From Telopea speciosissima (lineage: Eukaryota; Streptophyta; Magnoliopsida; Proteales; Proteaceae): 64,000 bases of DNA. The notes under the pieces are model-generated. The model searched no databases, was not told the origin of the DNA, and saw only the letters and a program-made list of their open reading frames with translations. Below are positions 11,434 through 24,910 of this stretch, in pieces (the first letter of the stretch is position 1; the number at the start of each line of letters is the position of its first letter). The DNA lies in the NCBI RefSeq assembly GCF_018873765.1, contig NC_057925.1, positions 6,955,568 through 7,019,567 on the forward strand, written 5' to 3'. A program made the translations under genes and the position numbers.

Positions 11434-11598
11434 CGAGTCCAGAGGTGGCCATGGGGCCGATACACAGCACAGATAGGAGACCCATAGTCCAGGGAGAGGC
11501 TATGGCTGAACCCCGCCAAGGATGCCTCCAACGCCTACGACTGCGCTGCTCATGCCATGTGAGGCCTCAAGGTCCATACGAACTTCGTCTACCATCCT
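11434..11598 (+). pseudogene. AP2/ERF DNA-binding domain fragment in Pack-MULE D
   Basis: In one frame it reads WPWGRYTAQIGDP, then SRERLWL, then AYDCAAHAM, then GLKVHTNFVY. This is the ERF domain order (RPWGR(Y/F)AAEIRDP, W.GTF..AE.AA.AYD.AA, RG..A..NFP). Two in-frame stops (after GDP and after HAM) and a missing GTFDTAEE segment show it is decayed. Only the domain is present. Confidence 0.75.
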
Positions 11599-12205
11599 AG
11601 GCACTCGCAAAACGTATCTTCGTCCGACTAATCTAATAACGAGCAATGAGCAAGTACCTATGGACTATCCGGTCATGTCTGAAAAATGCTACAAGAGTTA
11701 ATTCAGATCCCTGAGCTTCTTGATATCTGCAGAGCGCTTGAACTCCACCGCGATTGAAATCGTAGGTTTGCATTCTGAAATAGGAACAGATGAAACTGTG
11801 TACTTTGGCGTGGAGTTTTTTTATTCTTGAGTTCATTTTTTTTTTTTTTCTCTTCGTATCCTCCCTTATAGTTCTACCTCAGTGCTGGCTTCAATTGTCT
11901 GATGCAAGATCGATAGTTCTTGCTTAATTTCTACATCAAAACCATGAGCTTTTTGCTTAATTTTTAAACCAAAACCACCATATGAGCTTTCCTTTGAGAG
12001 TTGCATTTTCATGGGTTATGGGTCTTGATTCTTGAATCTTGAATCTTGACATTCGCATCACATCTTGAGTCTATAACTACAAAGTGATATCTCTCTCTCT
12101 CTCTCCAACACAGTTCCAGTTTGTATCAACCTCTTTTGGGGTTCTAAGCCATCTTTCCTACGTGGCAGGCCCTCTCTAACAAATGCCCACAACACTCTTA
12201 ATACA

Positions 12206-12385
12206 AAAAATTATCACCTCCAGTTTTCTGCCCGGCCCAGTTTCCAGTTCCTCTAATAGGGGATGGTGGATCCCACCGGCAGAGTGTTTGAGCAAGGGTA
12301 GGGTGATCATTCCAATCACCCTTTGTTAGAGGAACTGGGGAACTAGGCCGGGCAACAGGGCAACGAACTGGAGGTGATAAAGATC
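12206..12385. mobile_element. Foldback MULE-type MITE, copy 2, nested in Pack-MULE D
   Basis: TTATCACCTCCAGTT...CCGGCCCAGTT pairs with the right arm ending AACTGGAGGTGATAA; the inner CAGTTCCTCTAA pairs with TTAGAGGAACTG. Same design as the copies at 4132, 31409 and 42943. Target duplication AATACA-, imperfect. Confidence 0.7.
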
Positions 12386-13692
12386 CAATACATACGATGC
12401 TACGTGTTCGGTCATCATCAACGCAATAGTCACAATGGTTCTTACTAGTGTCGAGTGAACATAAATCTAGGAGTTTACTGTGTGCCTTATACATGGCCGC
12501 ATGACTACGAATTATCCAGATCTTTAATGATAAGATTTTGGATCAAGGAAAAATGCTAAACCCGATCTTCTTTGAACTGCCGGTACGAAACAATGAGAGA
12601 GAGAGAGAGAGAAAAGGGGCAAGGGGAGAGGTGATTGTTCGAGAGAGAGAGAGGTGGAGAAGGGGAAGATAGACGATGCGGGCACCCGCGAGAGACACAA
12701 AGAGGGAGAACCAGTGAGAAGAGAGATGACGAAACAGAGGTCCACAGAGACAAACAGAGCGAAGGAAATGGGGAGCAAAAACAGAGGGAGAAGAATACCG
12801 AATGACAGCACAACACCTCTACCTTGGTGGTTCGATTTCTGGGTGTGTGTGTGTGTTACGATCGCACATCACCAGAAAGGTCGCCATGTTTGATGTTTGT
12901 TTAGGTTGGATGGATAGAGAAGAGGATAAAGTTTTGGCTACAGTGAAAGCAGCCCATATTCTTTTGGTTTGGCTTGGCTCAATTTGAGCCTTTACCTAAG
13001 GTAAGTCTGAACTAAGAAGTGAAATTACTTACCTGTCCCTAATATTAAATGTTGAAAAGAAGGAAGCAAAGGTTAGAAAAGAGAGGTTATAAAATATGTT
13101 GTAACCAACGAGGTTACAAACAGCTTTACCCTTAATTTAAGGGAAAACATATTTAGCCGCAGATTAGGGTTTCAATTTAAGAATCCAATTGTTTCCTTAT
13201 AAATAGAGAAAATAAAAGGGAAATTATCAACGCCACCCCCTGAGTTTGCCTATATTTTAAGACACACCCACTAACTATCATAATATCAACCATTACCCAT
13301 TTTTTAACGGTGTTAACATATGAAATTTTTTTGACCAATATACCCTTTATTTTAAAAACATAAAAAAACCTATTCCTAAACAAATTTCCTATTTTACCCT
13401 CTCATCTCATCCTCCACCTCCACCTCAACTTCTGCCCCCACTCATTTTCAGCCACCGCGGCCCTATTACGCAACCTCCACTCCCATACCTCACTGCTCTC
13501 CCCCACCACCACCCGTCCCTGTCACTCACTCCCATCCATAAACAGAACAATAGGAGCAAAAACAGTAAGGACCAACAACCGAAAGCAAAACCAGAAAATC
13601 ACTTCCACGATTCTGGTTCCAAACTAGACAACTTTCTTAAAAGGTTTCTGCTTAGGCAGAGACACATCTCTCATCGAAAACGAGTATTACCT

Positions 13693-13833
13693 CTGCTGCT
13701 TGATTCAAAAGGTTTAATTAAGAAACCTGAATTTCTTAGAGTTATTATCCAATGTCTTTACTCCCTGGGCTATAAAAAGTCAGCATCTCAATTGGAATCT
13801 GAATCTAGAATTTCTTACAAATCATGGAAAATT
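13693..13833 (+). pseudogene. WDR26-like LisH/CTLH fragment in Pack-MULE E
   Basis: One open frame reads GLIKKPEFLRVIIQCLYSLG followed by YKKSASQLESESRISYKS. This resembles the LisH motif near the N-terminus of plant WDR26/RanBPM-type WD40 proteins (GLIKREEFVRII..LYSLGYKKS...LE.ESGI). No WD40 repeats follow, so it is a single copied exon. Family assignment is from memory of that motif. Confidence 0.6.
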
Positions 13834-14081
13834 CATAGCATACAACTTCCATTAATATATGGATGCTATGGGCACCCACCCAGAAGTGCACACACTCAGT
13901 TAACATGTCATGCAGGTATTTGCTATTGAGAGACAAATGTTACAAATACACCAAATTCTTAATGCGAATTAGAATGACTGTATGACCACTCTTGTTGCAC
14001 TTGAGGATTTGGTAGAAGAAATTCGAGCTTCAGCTTCTTAATCTTCAGGCAGTTTATCCTGAAGTGCTTGAACCGTGGAAG

Positions 14082-14246
14082 CAACGTGGGGCTGGGCTCG
14101 GAGGTGGGAACGATGAAAGGGAGCAGACCATTAACCAGCTATTGACGGAGATGGATGGCTTCTCCGACAACAACGGCGTAATCGTGCTTGCCTGTACCGA
14201 CAAGCCTGGTGTTCTTGATGCAACTTTGCTAAGGCCCGATAGAGGG
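14082..14246 (+). pseudogene. FtsH protease AAA-domain fragment in Pack-MULE E
   Basis: Open frame with [20 protein letters not shown], then [20 protein letters not shown], then VLDATLLRP. This is the AAA segment of thylakoid FtsH metalloproteases, covering the second region of homology (usual NRPDVLD.ALLRPGR). Substitutions such as TDKP for TNRP and RPDRG for RPGRF suggest decay. Walker A, Walker B and the HEXXH zinc site are absent. Confidence 0.85.
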
Positions 14247-15030
14247 TGAGGAGGAGGTGGAAGGGGTAAAATAGGGTATGGTGAACATTTAAAGCTCCTA
14301 ATTCTCCCATCTAATCAATACTGCAGAGACGCATCTCTCATCGACAATGAGTATCAATTGAATCAGAAACGAAGCTCAGGCGAGAAATTACCGGGATCTG
14401 AACTAACAAAGGAGCAGAGCTAGGGCTTCAACAGAAACTCAAAAGTGAAGTAGATGAAGACAAGGCAACCAAGGAAGCTTCATTATTTCTCTCTCCATCT
14501 CACCACCTCTAATGACTTGTTTTAAGAACTATGGCTTGCTCTGTAAGGTTTGTTGACAGAGGAGTGAGAGAGGAGGAAGGGGGCTCAATCGAAATCAGAC
14601 GAGAAGAAGAAGGGGGCTCGCAGCTGCAACTCGAGCTTGTGATCAAGTGAGACTGGGACTTGGACAGAGAACTCGCCTCTGCAACTTGAGCTTGGTCGGA
14701 GAACTGAAGGATGTGCGATCTGGGGTGAGGAAGATGTTGCAGTGGATTCTCCAAGGTTGTCGGTGAGTGTGAGGAAGAAAAGAGTTTGTGGGTGTTTTAA
14801 TTGAAAGGGTAGATTAGGTACTTAGCCAACTAAGAAGCGCAAAATTGTCTTTTAAAAAAATATTAAATAGCTGGCATAAGCACTTAATAGCTTTTAACTA
14901 ATGGTAGGGGGACTGTGTGGACTTAGTTTGGTAAAGCAGGGGGTGGTGCTGATATTATGGTAGTTAATGGGTGTGTCTTAAAATATAGGCAAACGTCAGG
15001 GGGTGGCGTTGATAATTTCCCAAAATAAAA

Positions 15031-16425
<1,395 letters not shown>

Positions 16426-16480
16426 AATCCCACATCCGTAAACTAGTAGAAGATGGAAAGGAGACTAGAGTACATATAAG
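16426..16480 (+). promoter_or_regulatory. U1-1 promoter: USE and TATA box
   Basis: USE AATCCCACATCCG (16426-16438; core altered from ATCGG to ATCCG) and CATATAAG (16473-16480), 34 bp apart. Confidence 0.85.
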
Positions 16481-16501
16481 GGAAAGCAATGAGGGTGAAA
16501 C

Positions 16502-16662
16502 ATACTTACCTGGACGGAGTTTATGGGTGATCAAGAAGGCCCATTGCCTAGGTTGGTGACCTCCATTGCACTTGGGAGGGGTGCCCGCCTAACATCTCCC
16601 CAAGTGGGAGAGTGTACGTCATAATTTGTGGCAGCGGGGGTACGTGTTCGTGCGGCCTCTAT
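16502..16662 (+). ncRNA. U1: U1 snRNA gene, unit 1
   Basis: U1 RNA pairs with the 5' splice site through its first bases, ATACTTACCTG, which are intact here. The stem-loops and the Sm site (ATAATTTGTGG) are present, as is a plant 3' box (CAAATTCTCAGTTAAAT). Changes from the local consensus: GGAG for GGGG in stem I, and TGTTCGTGCGGCCTCTA in the 3' hairpin, where pairing is weakened. The promoter USE is also altered. Likely weakened; may be expressed at low level. Confidence 0.88.
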
Positions 16663-16734
16663 CAAATTCTCAGTTAAATATTTCCTTTTTGATTGTCATT
16701 CTGTGTGTGAATTGAATTTTTATCTGCTTCATTT

Positions 16735-17429
16735 CCTTCTCGTTCTATTGGGTAGGGGTAGGGTGGTCATTTCTGGCTCTGACTCAGCGCCGAGCCAAAG
16801 TTGTGGCTTTGGGCTGAGCCCAGCTTGACCTTGTCTTCTTCTTCTCCCTGGCATGGCCCAGCCCTTGCATCTCCCTTCCCCCTTCCTTGAAAGAGATCAT
16901 CATATTTCTTCTTCCACCCATACCATGCATAAGGCTGAAGGTTGAGATGGACAAGGAACTATATCATGGGTGTCCACTGTCTAGTGACTTTTAATTTCAA
17001 TTGTTCCTGTTGAATTCTAATATGATATCTCAAAGCCCGTGATGTTCTATATGTATTTCTAGTCCCAAGGGTGGACATAAGGTGTGTAAATCTTTTTGTC
17101 AGATATTTGAGTATGAATATTTTTTCATTTATAATTGAGAAATCCTTTATTTGAGTTAGCGAGTTTTAATCAACCAACCAATCTATGTTTGAGTGCCAAT
17201 ATTTTTTAGGATCAAATTTGCGAGCATAAGGACTTGGAAAGGCATGTAGCAATGTATTCTAGTCTTTAAGGCTTAAGTAGCTGTTATGTTTTTGAATAGT
17301 ATCCACTGTGTGAATAGATTAAGCAGTGAATTAAGGTATTTTCCTCAACCCAAAAGAAAAAAAATTAGGGTATTTTTGGGAGGAAAAATTTAGGAAATCA
17401 TTGAACAAGAAAAGAAGTGGAAGATGAAT
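16735..17429. repeat. U1-U2 spacer, type X, second copy
   Basis: Aligns with 31960-32862 and with 2840-3850. It is shorter than the copy at 32500-32650, which has about 150 extra bases. No gene seen. Confidence 0.8.
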
Positions 17430-17481
17430 AATCCCACATTGGTTAGAGAGGAAACAAGGATACTAGAGATAGGTTATAAAA
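17430..17481 (+). promoter_or_regulatory. U2-2 promoter, USE altered
   Basis: AATCCCACATT (17430-17440; the final CG of the core is lost) and TTATAAAA (17474-17481), 33 bp apart. Confidence 0.75.
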
Positions 17482-17506
17482 TGAAAATTAAGATAATAAC
17501 AAAAGC

Positions 17507-17832
17507 ATACCTTTCTCAGCCTTTTGGCTAAGATCAAGTGCACTATCTATTCTTGTCAGTTTATTATTAGGGGCGTTGTTTTCTGTGCCACAACGTAGGC
17601 TGTGCCCAAGCACATGGGGGTGGTTGCAATGACCATCCACACACAGGCTGTCCATGTGCTTGGGTGCAGCTTGTGCTACGGCATAGAGAACATTCATCCT
17701 TAATATTAATATCTGATACGTGGATCATCGATCCACATGATATTAAATTAATTTTTCTTTGGGGGAGGGCCCACTACAGTAGCTTGCTATTGGGGCCTTC
17801 AAGTCAAGCGTCGCCCATGGCGCACCCCTACC
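17507..17832 (+). pseudogene. U2: U2 snRNA pseudogene, unit 2, split by a MITE
   Basis: The first 57 nt match U2 with changes, including loss of the branch-recognition GTAGTA (here GCACTA). A 132-bp MITE follows, then the rest of U2 from ATATCTGATACG. The 3' hairpin has lost the GTGTTGCACTACTGCACGGG segment and gained a CAAGT repeat. Together these make it a dead copy. U2-5 has the same MITE at the same place, so the insertion came before the duplication that made units 2 and 5. Confidence 0.9.
17569..17700. mobile_element. MITE inside U2-2
   Basis: Starts AGGGGCGTTGTTTTCTGTGCC and ends in an inverted partner (GGCATAGAGAACATTCATCCT); the inner AAGCACATGGGG pairs with TCCATGTGCTT. Related copies at 33003 and 41981. 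The 41981 copy has a 9-bp duplication, so it is a MULE-type MITE. Confidence 0.8.
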
Positions 17833-18188
17833 AATACTAACATCAAAATTTTTTGGAAGATCTCATCAATCTTGAAGTTGGGGGGAATAATAACTTCTAA
17901 TAAGCCCTGGACCCCAGTGATATACTTATCAAACGGTTGGTATCATTCAACTATTCCCTCAATTCATGTCCATCCATGGGTCCCACTAATGGCCCCTAAG
18001 TCATGTATGGTGTAATAAAAGCATCTAATAGAGCTGCAACTCTAACCTGGCCTGATTGAATCGGATCCAGTTCCACCCGATTGATAAAACATCTGATGTG
18101 TTAGCATTCTCCATTTCTTTTTCTTTGATAATATGACAGTTTGTCCATTTTAATTTGTTCTTTCTATACGATTGGGTGATGTGCATTA

Positions 18189-18333
18189 GAATTTAATTCG
18201 TCTTCAGGGAGCCCAAGACGCCCAGTGTGTTGGGATGCACATATCCTTAGGCGTTGAGATGTGTGCGGCACAACTCAACGTGGATGCCCACGACGACCGT
18301 GAGCACTAAGCTCCCTGGAGATGATCCCGATCC
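18189..18333. mobile_element. MULE-type MITE in unit 2 spacer
   Basis: Arms CGTCTTCAGGGAGC and GCTCCCTGGAGATG are inverted. The flanks TGTGCATTA (18180-18188) and TCTACATTA (18334-18342) are a 9-bp duplication with drift. Same insertion as at 40464 in unit 5; units 1, 3 and 4 have the empty or a rearranged site. Confidence 0.8.
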
Positions 18334-19429
18334 TCTACATTATCTTCCCAGTGGTAAGCAAAGAACGGGGAATCGATATCGAATAGGTGGAAACGGATCG
18401 GGTGGATACTGAATCTTAAAACCATGACAGTGGCGAATCAAGGTCCGATCTTGAAACATTACCTTTTTCCTGACTCCAACCCAATTTAAGGCCGATATAG
18501 ATCGATCCAAATTGGTATGTGTTTGATATTGATATCCGAGTAGAAGGAAGGGGTGCCTTATGGCACAAATGTGAAGCAAGATAGTCGATCCTGTGACCTT
18601 CTAGGGGCATGCAATCTGTTGGTAAGCCAACTTAGCAAGTAGTTGTTCACTAAGGTCCCTCTTCACATGTTAAGATTCAATACAAATGGAGTTTGTCAAG
18701 CAACAAAATAATTTTACCAAAAAAAAGGACAAAATAAAGTAGGGATAGGGTTTGATACACAGCCAATGTGCAGTTTCATGCCTTGGAAGAGGGGTATTAT
18801 GGAAAAACATTAATAATAGGGGGGCATATGAGACATTTTACAGGGATATGCTACAGTGACTGAGTCTTATGAGGGGTGCCAACATACAATTTTGAAATTA
18901 ACTTGCCGTTGGGCAAATTTTTTACCCAATAAAGTATTATAAAATTTAGAACTGTGAAGATATGCTACATCGACAAATGTGGGAAGACATACAAATTGAT
19001 TCGAGTCTAAAATTTGTCATGTGGTTAATCTATATTATTTCTTAAGAGCAAAACGCTAACCAGTGGTCATGAAGCCCTTGTGGACTGTACCAACGCAGAG
19101 ACCAATGAAGGGGTGCGTCCAAATGCATTGGTTTGGTTGAGATTTTTTATTTCACTAGGGCTGAATAGTCTTTTCATGCACTCTTATGTCTAGACGTAAG
19201 AACCACAAGACCGGTTAACGTTCCCTTTCTCAAATTTTAAATATTATTCGATTCAAAATTGAAGTTTCAGCTAGTTTTTTTCTGTACCCCTCACTTTTGT
19301 AATAATTTTTTTTTTTGATAAACACTTCTTTAATGATCAAATAAGCCATTTGTGTAGCAAGAGAACCAAGATCATTTGCATATACGGATACAAAAATAAT
19401 ATAGAATGGAAAAGAAGGTGGATTTTTTT

Positions 19430-19485
19430 AATCCCACATCGGACTGCTAGTAGAAGATAGAAAAAAGACTTAGAGTACAAATAAG
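19430..19485 (+). promoter_or_regulatory. U1-2 promoter: USE and weak TATA
   Basis: AATCCCACATCGG (19430-19442, perfect core) and ACAAATAAG (19477-19485), a weak TATA, 34 bp apart. Confidence 0.8.
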
Positions 19486-19506
19486 GGAAAGCAATGATGG
19501 TGTAAC

Positions 19507-19667
19507 ATACTTACCTGAACGGGGTTTATGGGTGATCAAGAAGACCCATTTCCTAGGTTGGTGACTTCCATTGCACTTGGGAGGGGTGCCCGCCTAACGT
19601 CTCCCCAAGTGGGAGAGTGTACGTCATAATTTGTGGCAGCGGGGGTACGCGTTTGCGCGGCCCCTAC
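19507..19667 (+). ncRNA. U1: U1 snRNA gene, unit 2
   Basis: The 5' ATACTTACCTG is intact but followed by AACGGGG instead of GACGGGG. CCCATTTCCTAGG replaces CCCATTGCCTAGG and GACTTCC replaces GACCTCC in the stem-loops. The Sm site ATAATTTGTGG is intact. The 3' box CCAACTCTAAGTTAAAT is perfect. Several stem changes make it less sure than U1-4 or U1-6. Confidence 0.88.
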
Positions 19668-19804
19668 CCAACTCTAAGTTAAATATTTAATGTCACTTAA
19701 TTTAGGAATGTGATAACATTTGACAAATAACATAATTAGTTTATAATTGTTGGATTCGATTTGGTTGGCTATTATAACTTAACCTAGCATTATCCCTATT
19801 AAAT

Positions 19805-19883
19805 GGGGTGATCATTTCTACCTCCCTATTAGAGGAACTTGGAAAAATGGATTGGATAGGAAAATGGAGCAGATAATGATCCA
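19805..19883. mobile_element. Right half of a foldback MITE (as at 4132)
   Basis: Matches only the right arm of the 4132 element (CTCCCTATTAGAGGAACTTGG ... GAGCAGATAATGATCCA) and continues into the same Y spacer. The left arm has been lost by deletion. Confidence 0.7.
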
Positions 19884-20925
19884 TAGGGAAGGAATAATTT
19901 TGACTCCAAAAACTAGGGAATATGAGCTGATGATAGGACAAGAGTCTAATCTGGGGACAACATTAGTGGTGAGGGGATTCTTTCTCCCCCCATAGTGAAG
20001 GAAAACTTTTGCCAATTTTATTATTTCCTCTTACTCTGAATTTATGAGTCCCCATATTGACGATACCTTATTTAGAACTATCGTTGGTGATGTGTGTAAA
20101 TTCTTCCCCCCGAGGTCATGAGAAATCTTCTCCTTTTTTTTTTTTTTTCATTACTAATAAGGTCTATGAGCATTTTCCTTCACCCAACCACGGCAAAGGA
20201 GGAGAAATTAAAGGGAAGACAGGTGAAATTTTCAAACCTGAAAATGAAACTTCCGTAATAATTATCCCACATGATTATATCATGTTTCCAGAGACTCGAA
20301 CCTGTGACCACTTGATCATAATGGATCAAACTAAACATTGCACCAATGTCCATCCTCTATACATATAAAAATATCATTACTAAATATTATGAGAAATTTA
20401 AATAATTTATGCAATCATTTTTTTGTCTTTTGTAATTTATACAATCATGTTGGATAATGATTACTAAAGTTTACTTTGTAGATTTAAGAATTTTCACTTC
20501 TCTTTCCTTTAATTTCCCTTGCAAGGAGTCATAGATTCATAGGTAAAACTTATAGCTAGTTTTGCATTAAAAAAAAAACTCTCATATAGTCTATAAAACC
20601 ATTGTGGCAGACAAAATAGGATTGGGTTCCTCTCCTTGGAGGGTATTGCCCAATGAGTGCCCAATGAGGCATCCAATTGGGCTGTGTCGCACATATCTTG
20701 ATGGCTGATAGGACATCGATTCCTATGTTGGAACTGAAAAATAACCAACTCCCGCCTCAATTCAGTTCTTCAGTTCTAAATTGTAATCAAATTCTATTCG
20801 ATTTGGTTATGATTCCAACTTGACACCCTTAGCTTTAGCACTTGTGACATTTGAATGCATTTTCTTGCAATAGTTCTCATATGCTCATGTAAGGAGATCA
20901 AAGCAAATGAAGAGAATGATCAATA
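19884..20925. repeat. U1-U2 spacer, type Y, second copy
   Basis: Aligns with the Y pieces before U2-1, without the solo LTR or Pack-MULE A. 20150-20240 is a short segment not found in the first copy. No gene. Confidence 0.8.
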
Positions 20926-20977
20926 GTCCCATATCCGCTAGAGAGAGGATAGGGATAGATGGAGGCTGGTTATAAAA
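20926..20977 (+). promoter_or_regulatory. U2-3 promoter, USE altered
   Basis: GTCCCATATCC (20926-20936; two changes in the core) and TATAAAA (20971-20977), 34 bp apart. Confidence 0.8.
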
Positions 20978-21002
20978 TGGGAATCAAGATACTAAAGAAA
21001 GC

Positions 21003-21198
21003 ATACCTTTCTCGGCCTTTTGGCTAAGATCAAGTGTAGTATCTGTTCTTATCAGTTTAATATCTGATACGTGGGTCATCGACCCACATGATATTAAATT
21101 AATTTTTTTGGGGGGAGGGCCCACAACAGTAGCTTGCTACTGGGATCTTCAAGCGTCGCCCATGTGTTGCACTACTGCACAGGCTTGGCGCGCCCCTA
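21003..21198 (+). ncRNA. U2: U2 snRNA gene, unit 3
   Basis: The 5' half, branch-recognition GTAGTA and stem IIb GTGGGTCATCGACCCAC are intact. The Sm region reads AATTTTTTTGGGG, still acceptable. Small changes lie in the 3' hairpins (CCCACAACAG, TGCACAGGCTTGG). The promoter USE has two changes, so expression may be reduced. It is followed downstream by a SINE. Confidence 0.9.
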
Positions 21199-21317
21199 CC
21201 AAAACTATTAGCAAAACTTTACTTCTAATGAGCCCTGGACCCAAGTCACCCAACTGATACTTATCAAACGGTTGTTATAACCTACCAATAAAACCTTCAC
21301 AACAAGAAGGAATTTAA

Positions 21318-21509
21318 CGACTCCGCCTCAGGAAGCAAGATCTCGTGATCAAACCTTCGTCGCTGCATAATTTTTTGGGGCTACCCGCCTGAGGTTCACT
21401 AGGGCCCAGAAGCTCCCGATTTGTGCGTGGTGCGGGGTTCATGTATGAGCCTGGGGGGATTTAGTCGGCCTAAAGTCGGATACCCCTCCTGTCTCCAAAA
21501 AAAAAAGAC
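21318..21509 (+). mobile_element. SINE, probably 5' truncated, in unit 3 spacer
   Basis: 192 bp ending in a poly-A run, flanked by a 14-bp duplication AAGAAGGAATTTAA/AAGACGGAATTTAA (21304-21317 and 21505-21518). A Pol III B-box-like GTGATCAAACCTTCG lies near the left end; no A box is evident. The GTCGGCCTAAAGTCGGATACCCC tail half is SINE-like. The same site in unit 4 (30345) is empty. Confidence 0.75.
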
Positions 21510-21518
21510 GGAATTTAA

Positions 21519-22901
<1,383 letters not shown>

Positions 22902-22956
22902 AATCCCACATCGGTAAACTAGTAGAAGATGGAAAGGAGACTAGAGTACATATAAG
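22902..22956 (+). promoter_or_regulatory. U1-3 promoter: USE and TATA box
   Basis: AATCCCACATCGG (22902-22914) and CATATAAG (22949-22956), 34 bp apart; a perfect USE core. Confidence 0.88.
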
Positions 22957-22977
22957 GGAAAGCAATGAGGGTGAAAC

Positions 22978-23138
22978 ATACTTACCTGGACGGGGTTTAT
23001 GGGTGATCATGAAGGCCCATTGCCTAGGTTGGTGACCTCCATTGCACTTGGGAGGGGTGCCCGCCTAACATCTCCCCAAGTGGGAGAGTGTACGTCATTA
23101 TTTGTGACAGCGGGGGTACGTGTTCGCGCGGCCCCTAC
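22978..23138 (+). ncRNA. U1: U1 snRNA gene, unit 3
   Basis: 5' ATACTTACCTGGACGGGG is intact. The Sm region reads TTATTTGTGAC instead of ATAATTTGTGG, with changes on both sides of the core, and GATCATGAAGG replaces GATCAAGAAGG. The 3' box CAACTCTATGTTAAAT is also altered (ATG for AAG). It may be a poor binder of Sm proteins. Confidence 0.85.
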
Positions 23139-23616
23139 CCAACTCTATGTTAAATATTTTAATGTCACATTAAGTCTTAGGTGAGTATTCTTTTTTTGAA
23201 AACCCCTAATTCGCTCTCGCTCGCTGCTACTAATAGGGCCGTATTATGTAAGTTAAGGTTAAGATTTATTATTTAATTTATGATACTATAATATAAATAT
23301 ATAATTATTTATATGATACTGTAGTAATTTAGTATACATAGAAAGTTGGATAATTCATAGAGATATTTTGTCTCAATATCACTAACAAGATTAAAGAATA
23401 AGATTAGTTGATGGAACAGTAGGGATAAGTCTGGGAAGTCACAGCTGGCGAGAGAGGGGATCATTTGTTCCTTCACCAGTTTTTTCAAGAAATTTATCTT
23501 ATTGATGAGCCATGAAACAATTCAAGGTTCAGATGGTTTTTAAGACTAGGAATGGAAAAGAATATTCGAATAGAACTCATAAATTTACCTAGGTTAGCTT
23601 AGGGCCCAAAAAATAC

Positions 23617-24137
23617 CAAACCCTATACCCTGAACCCCAAACCCTACACCCAAAACCATAAACACTATACCCTATACCCTTAACCCTATACGCTATACCC
23701 TAAACCTTAAACTCTGTACCCTAAACCCAAAACCCTAAAGCCCAAACCCTAAATCTAAACCCTAAACCCTAATCCCTAAACCCTAAACTCTAAACCCTAA
23801 ACCCTAAACTACCCTAAACCCTATACTCTATACCCTAAACCCTAAACATAAAATCCTAAACCCTAAATCCTAAGCCCTAAAACCTAAACCCTAAACCTTA
23901 TACCTTGAACCCTAAATCCTAAACCCTATACCCTATACCCTATACCCTAAACCCTAAATACTACACCCTATAAACCCTAAACCCTATACCCTAAACTCTA
24001 AACCCTATACCCTATACCCTATACCCTAAACTTTAAACCCTAAACCCTATACCCTAAACCCTAAACACTAAACACTAAACACTATATCCTAATCCCTAAA
24101 CCCTAAATCCTAAACCCTAAACCCTAAACCCAAAACT
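23617..24137. repeat. Interstitial telomere-like array 1 (CCCTAAA on +)
   Basis: Degenerate CCCTAAA/CCCTATA repeats over about 520 bp, with few runs of more than four perfect units. Duplicate of array 3. Confidence 0.95.
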
Positions 24138-24910
24138 TAGGGTATAATAAAAAAACCAAATGAAATCTCCAATCATTGCACGATTGAATTTTTCTAATAT
24201 ATATAAGAACATTACAAATCCAATGTTATGAAAATGGTCAAATATTTAAAACGAGGAAAGGAAGGATAAGCATAGAGGATCTGAGTTTTGGATCAAAGAC
24301 CCACACTGATTGCCACAACCATGTCAATGCAATTCACAAGTGGTTTAAAGCAGCAGAAAAAAAAATTTGTGTTAAAAAAAAAGAATAAAACAAATAAACA
24401 AAATCGAACCAGATCTCTCTAATCAATACATGATTAAATTTTCCAAGATATATGAACATTATAAATCCAACATCATGAAAAAGTTTAAATATTTAAATTG
24501 AAGAAAGGTAGGGCAGACATGGAGGATCTGGGTTTTGGATCAACGATCCATACTAATTGTCACAACCTTGTCAACGTAATTAACAAGTGTTTCAACCAGC
24601 TGTAACAAAATGATATAAAATGGTTTATTGCAAAAAAATAAAACAAATAAATAAAATCGAACCAGATCTCAAATCAACGCATAATTAGATTATTCACACC
24701 AGAGACTCACCCGACCCATATTCTTGAGAAGACAAGTAAATAGCCTCATCAACCCATTAAAAACTCCACAACTCCTATCATTCTATGTGAAAGTATTGCC
24801 TGAATTTAGACTTAAGTGAGCGATATGTAAAGAAACGTAGAAAACAAACCATCTTATGTGTTAGCGGACGAAGGTAGGCTTACAGGCATAAGCGCTTTAG
24901 CACTGATGAT

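Larger units (their letters stand above)
11037..13131. mobile_element. Pack-MULE D, 2.1 kb
   Basis: Ends GGGTGCATCTGTTTGTAACC and (inverted) GGGTAAAGCTGTTTGTAACC match at 16 of 20 bases, with a perfect 9-bp duplication TTAATTTAA (11028-11036 and 13132-13140). The empty site is seen in unit 4 at 30345. The GGG..TGTTTG ends resemble Tourist/Harbinger elements, but the duplication length favours MULE. It carries an AP2/ERF fragment and a nested MITE. 12540-12900 is GA-repeat-rich copied sequence I cannot name. Confidence 0.8.
13218..15021. mobile_element. Pack-MULE E, 1.8 kb
   Basis: Terminal inverted repeats of about 75 bp (GGGAAATTATCAACGCCACC on both ends) and a perfect 9-bp duplication AAAATAAAA (13209-13217 and 15022-15030). 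It carries pieces of at least two unrelated host genes (LisH/WDR26 type and FtsH). No transposase seen. Confidence 0.9.

Noticed and set aside
11037-13131. Tourist/Harbinger element by its GGG..TGTTTG ends
   Set aside because: A 9-bp perfect flank duplication fits MULE better than the 3-bp duplication of Harbinger, though the palindromic TTAATTTAA leaves some doubt.
14064-14249. Functional FtsH gene
   Set aside because: Only one AAA segment is present, without Walker A, Walker B or the protease zinc site, and it lies between MULE ends.
18340-18610. Recurring minus-strand frames in the U2-U1 spacers (also 21636, 30328, 40714)
   Set aside because: Conserved only because the spacers are duplicated; lengths and frames vary between copies and no family is recognisable.
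23617-24137. Chromosome end
   Set aside because: The arrays are degenerate, flanked on both sides by ordinary sequence, and one is carried within a duplicated block; interstitial repeats.
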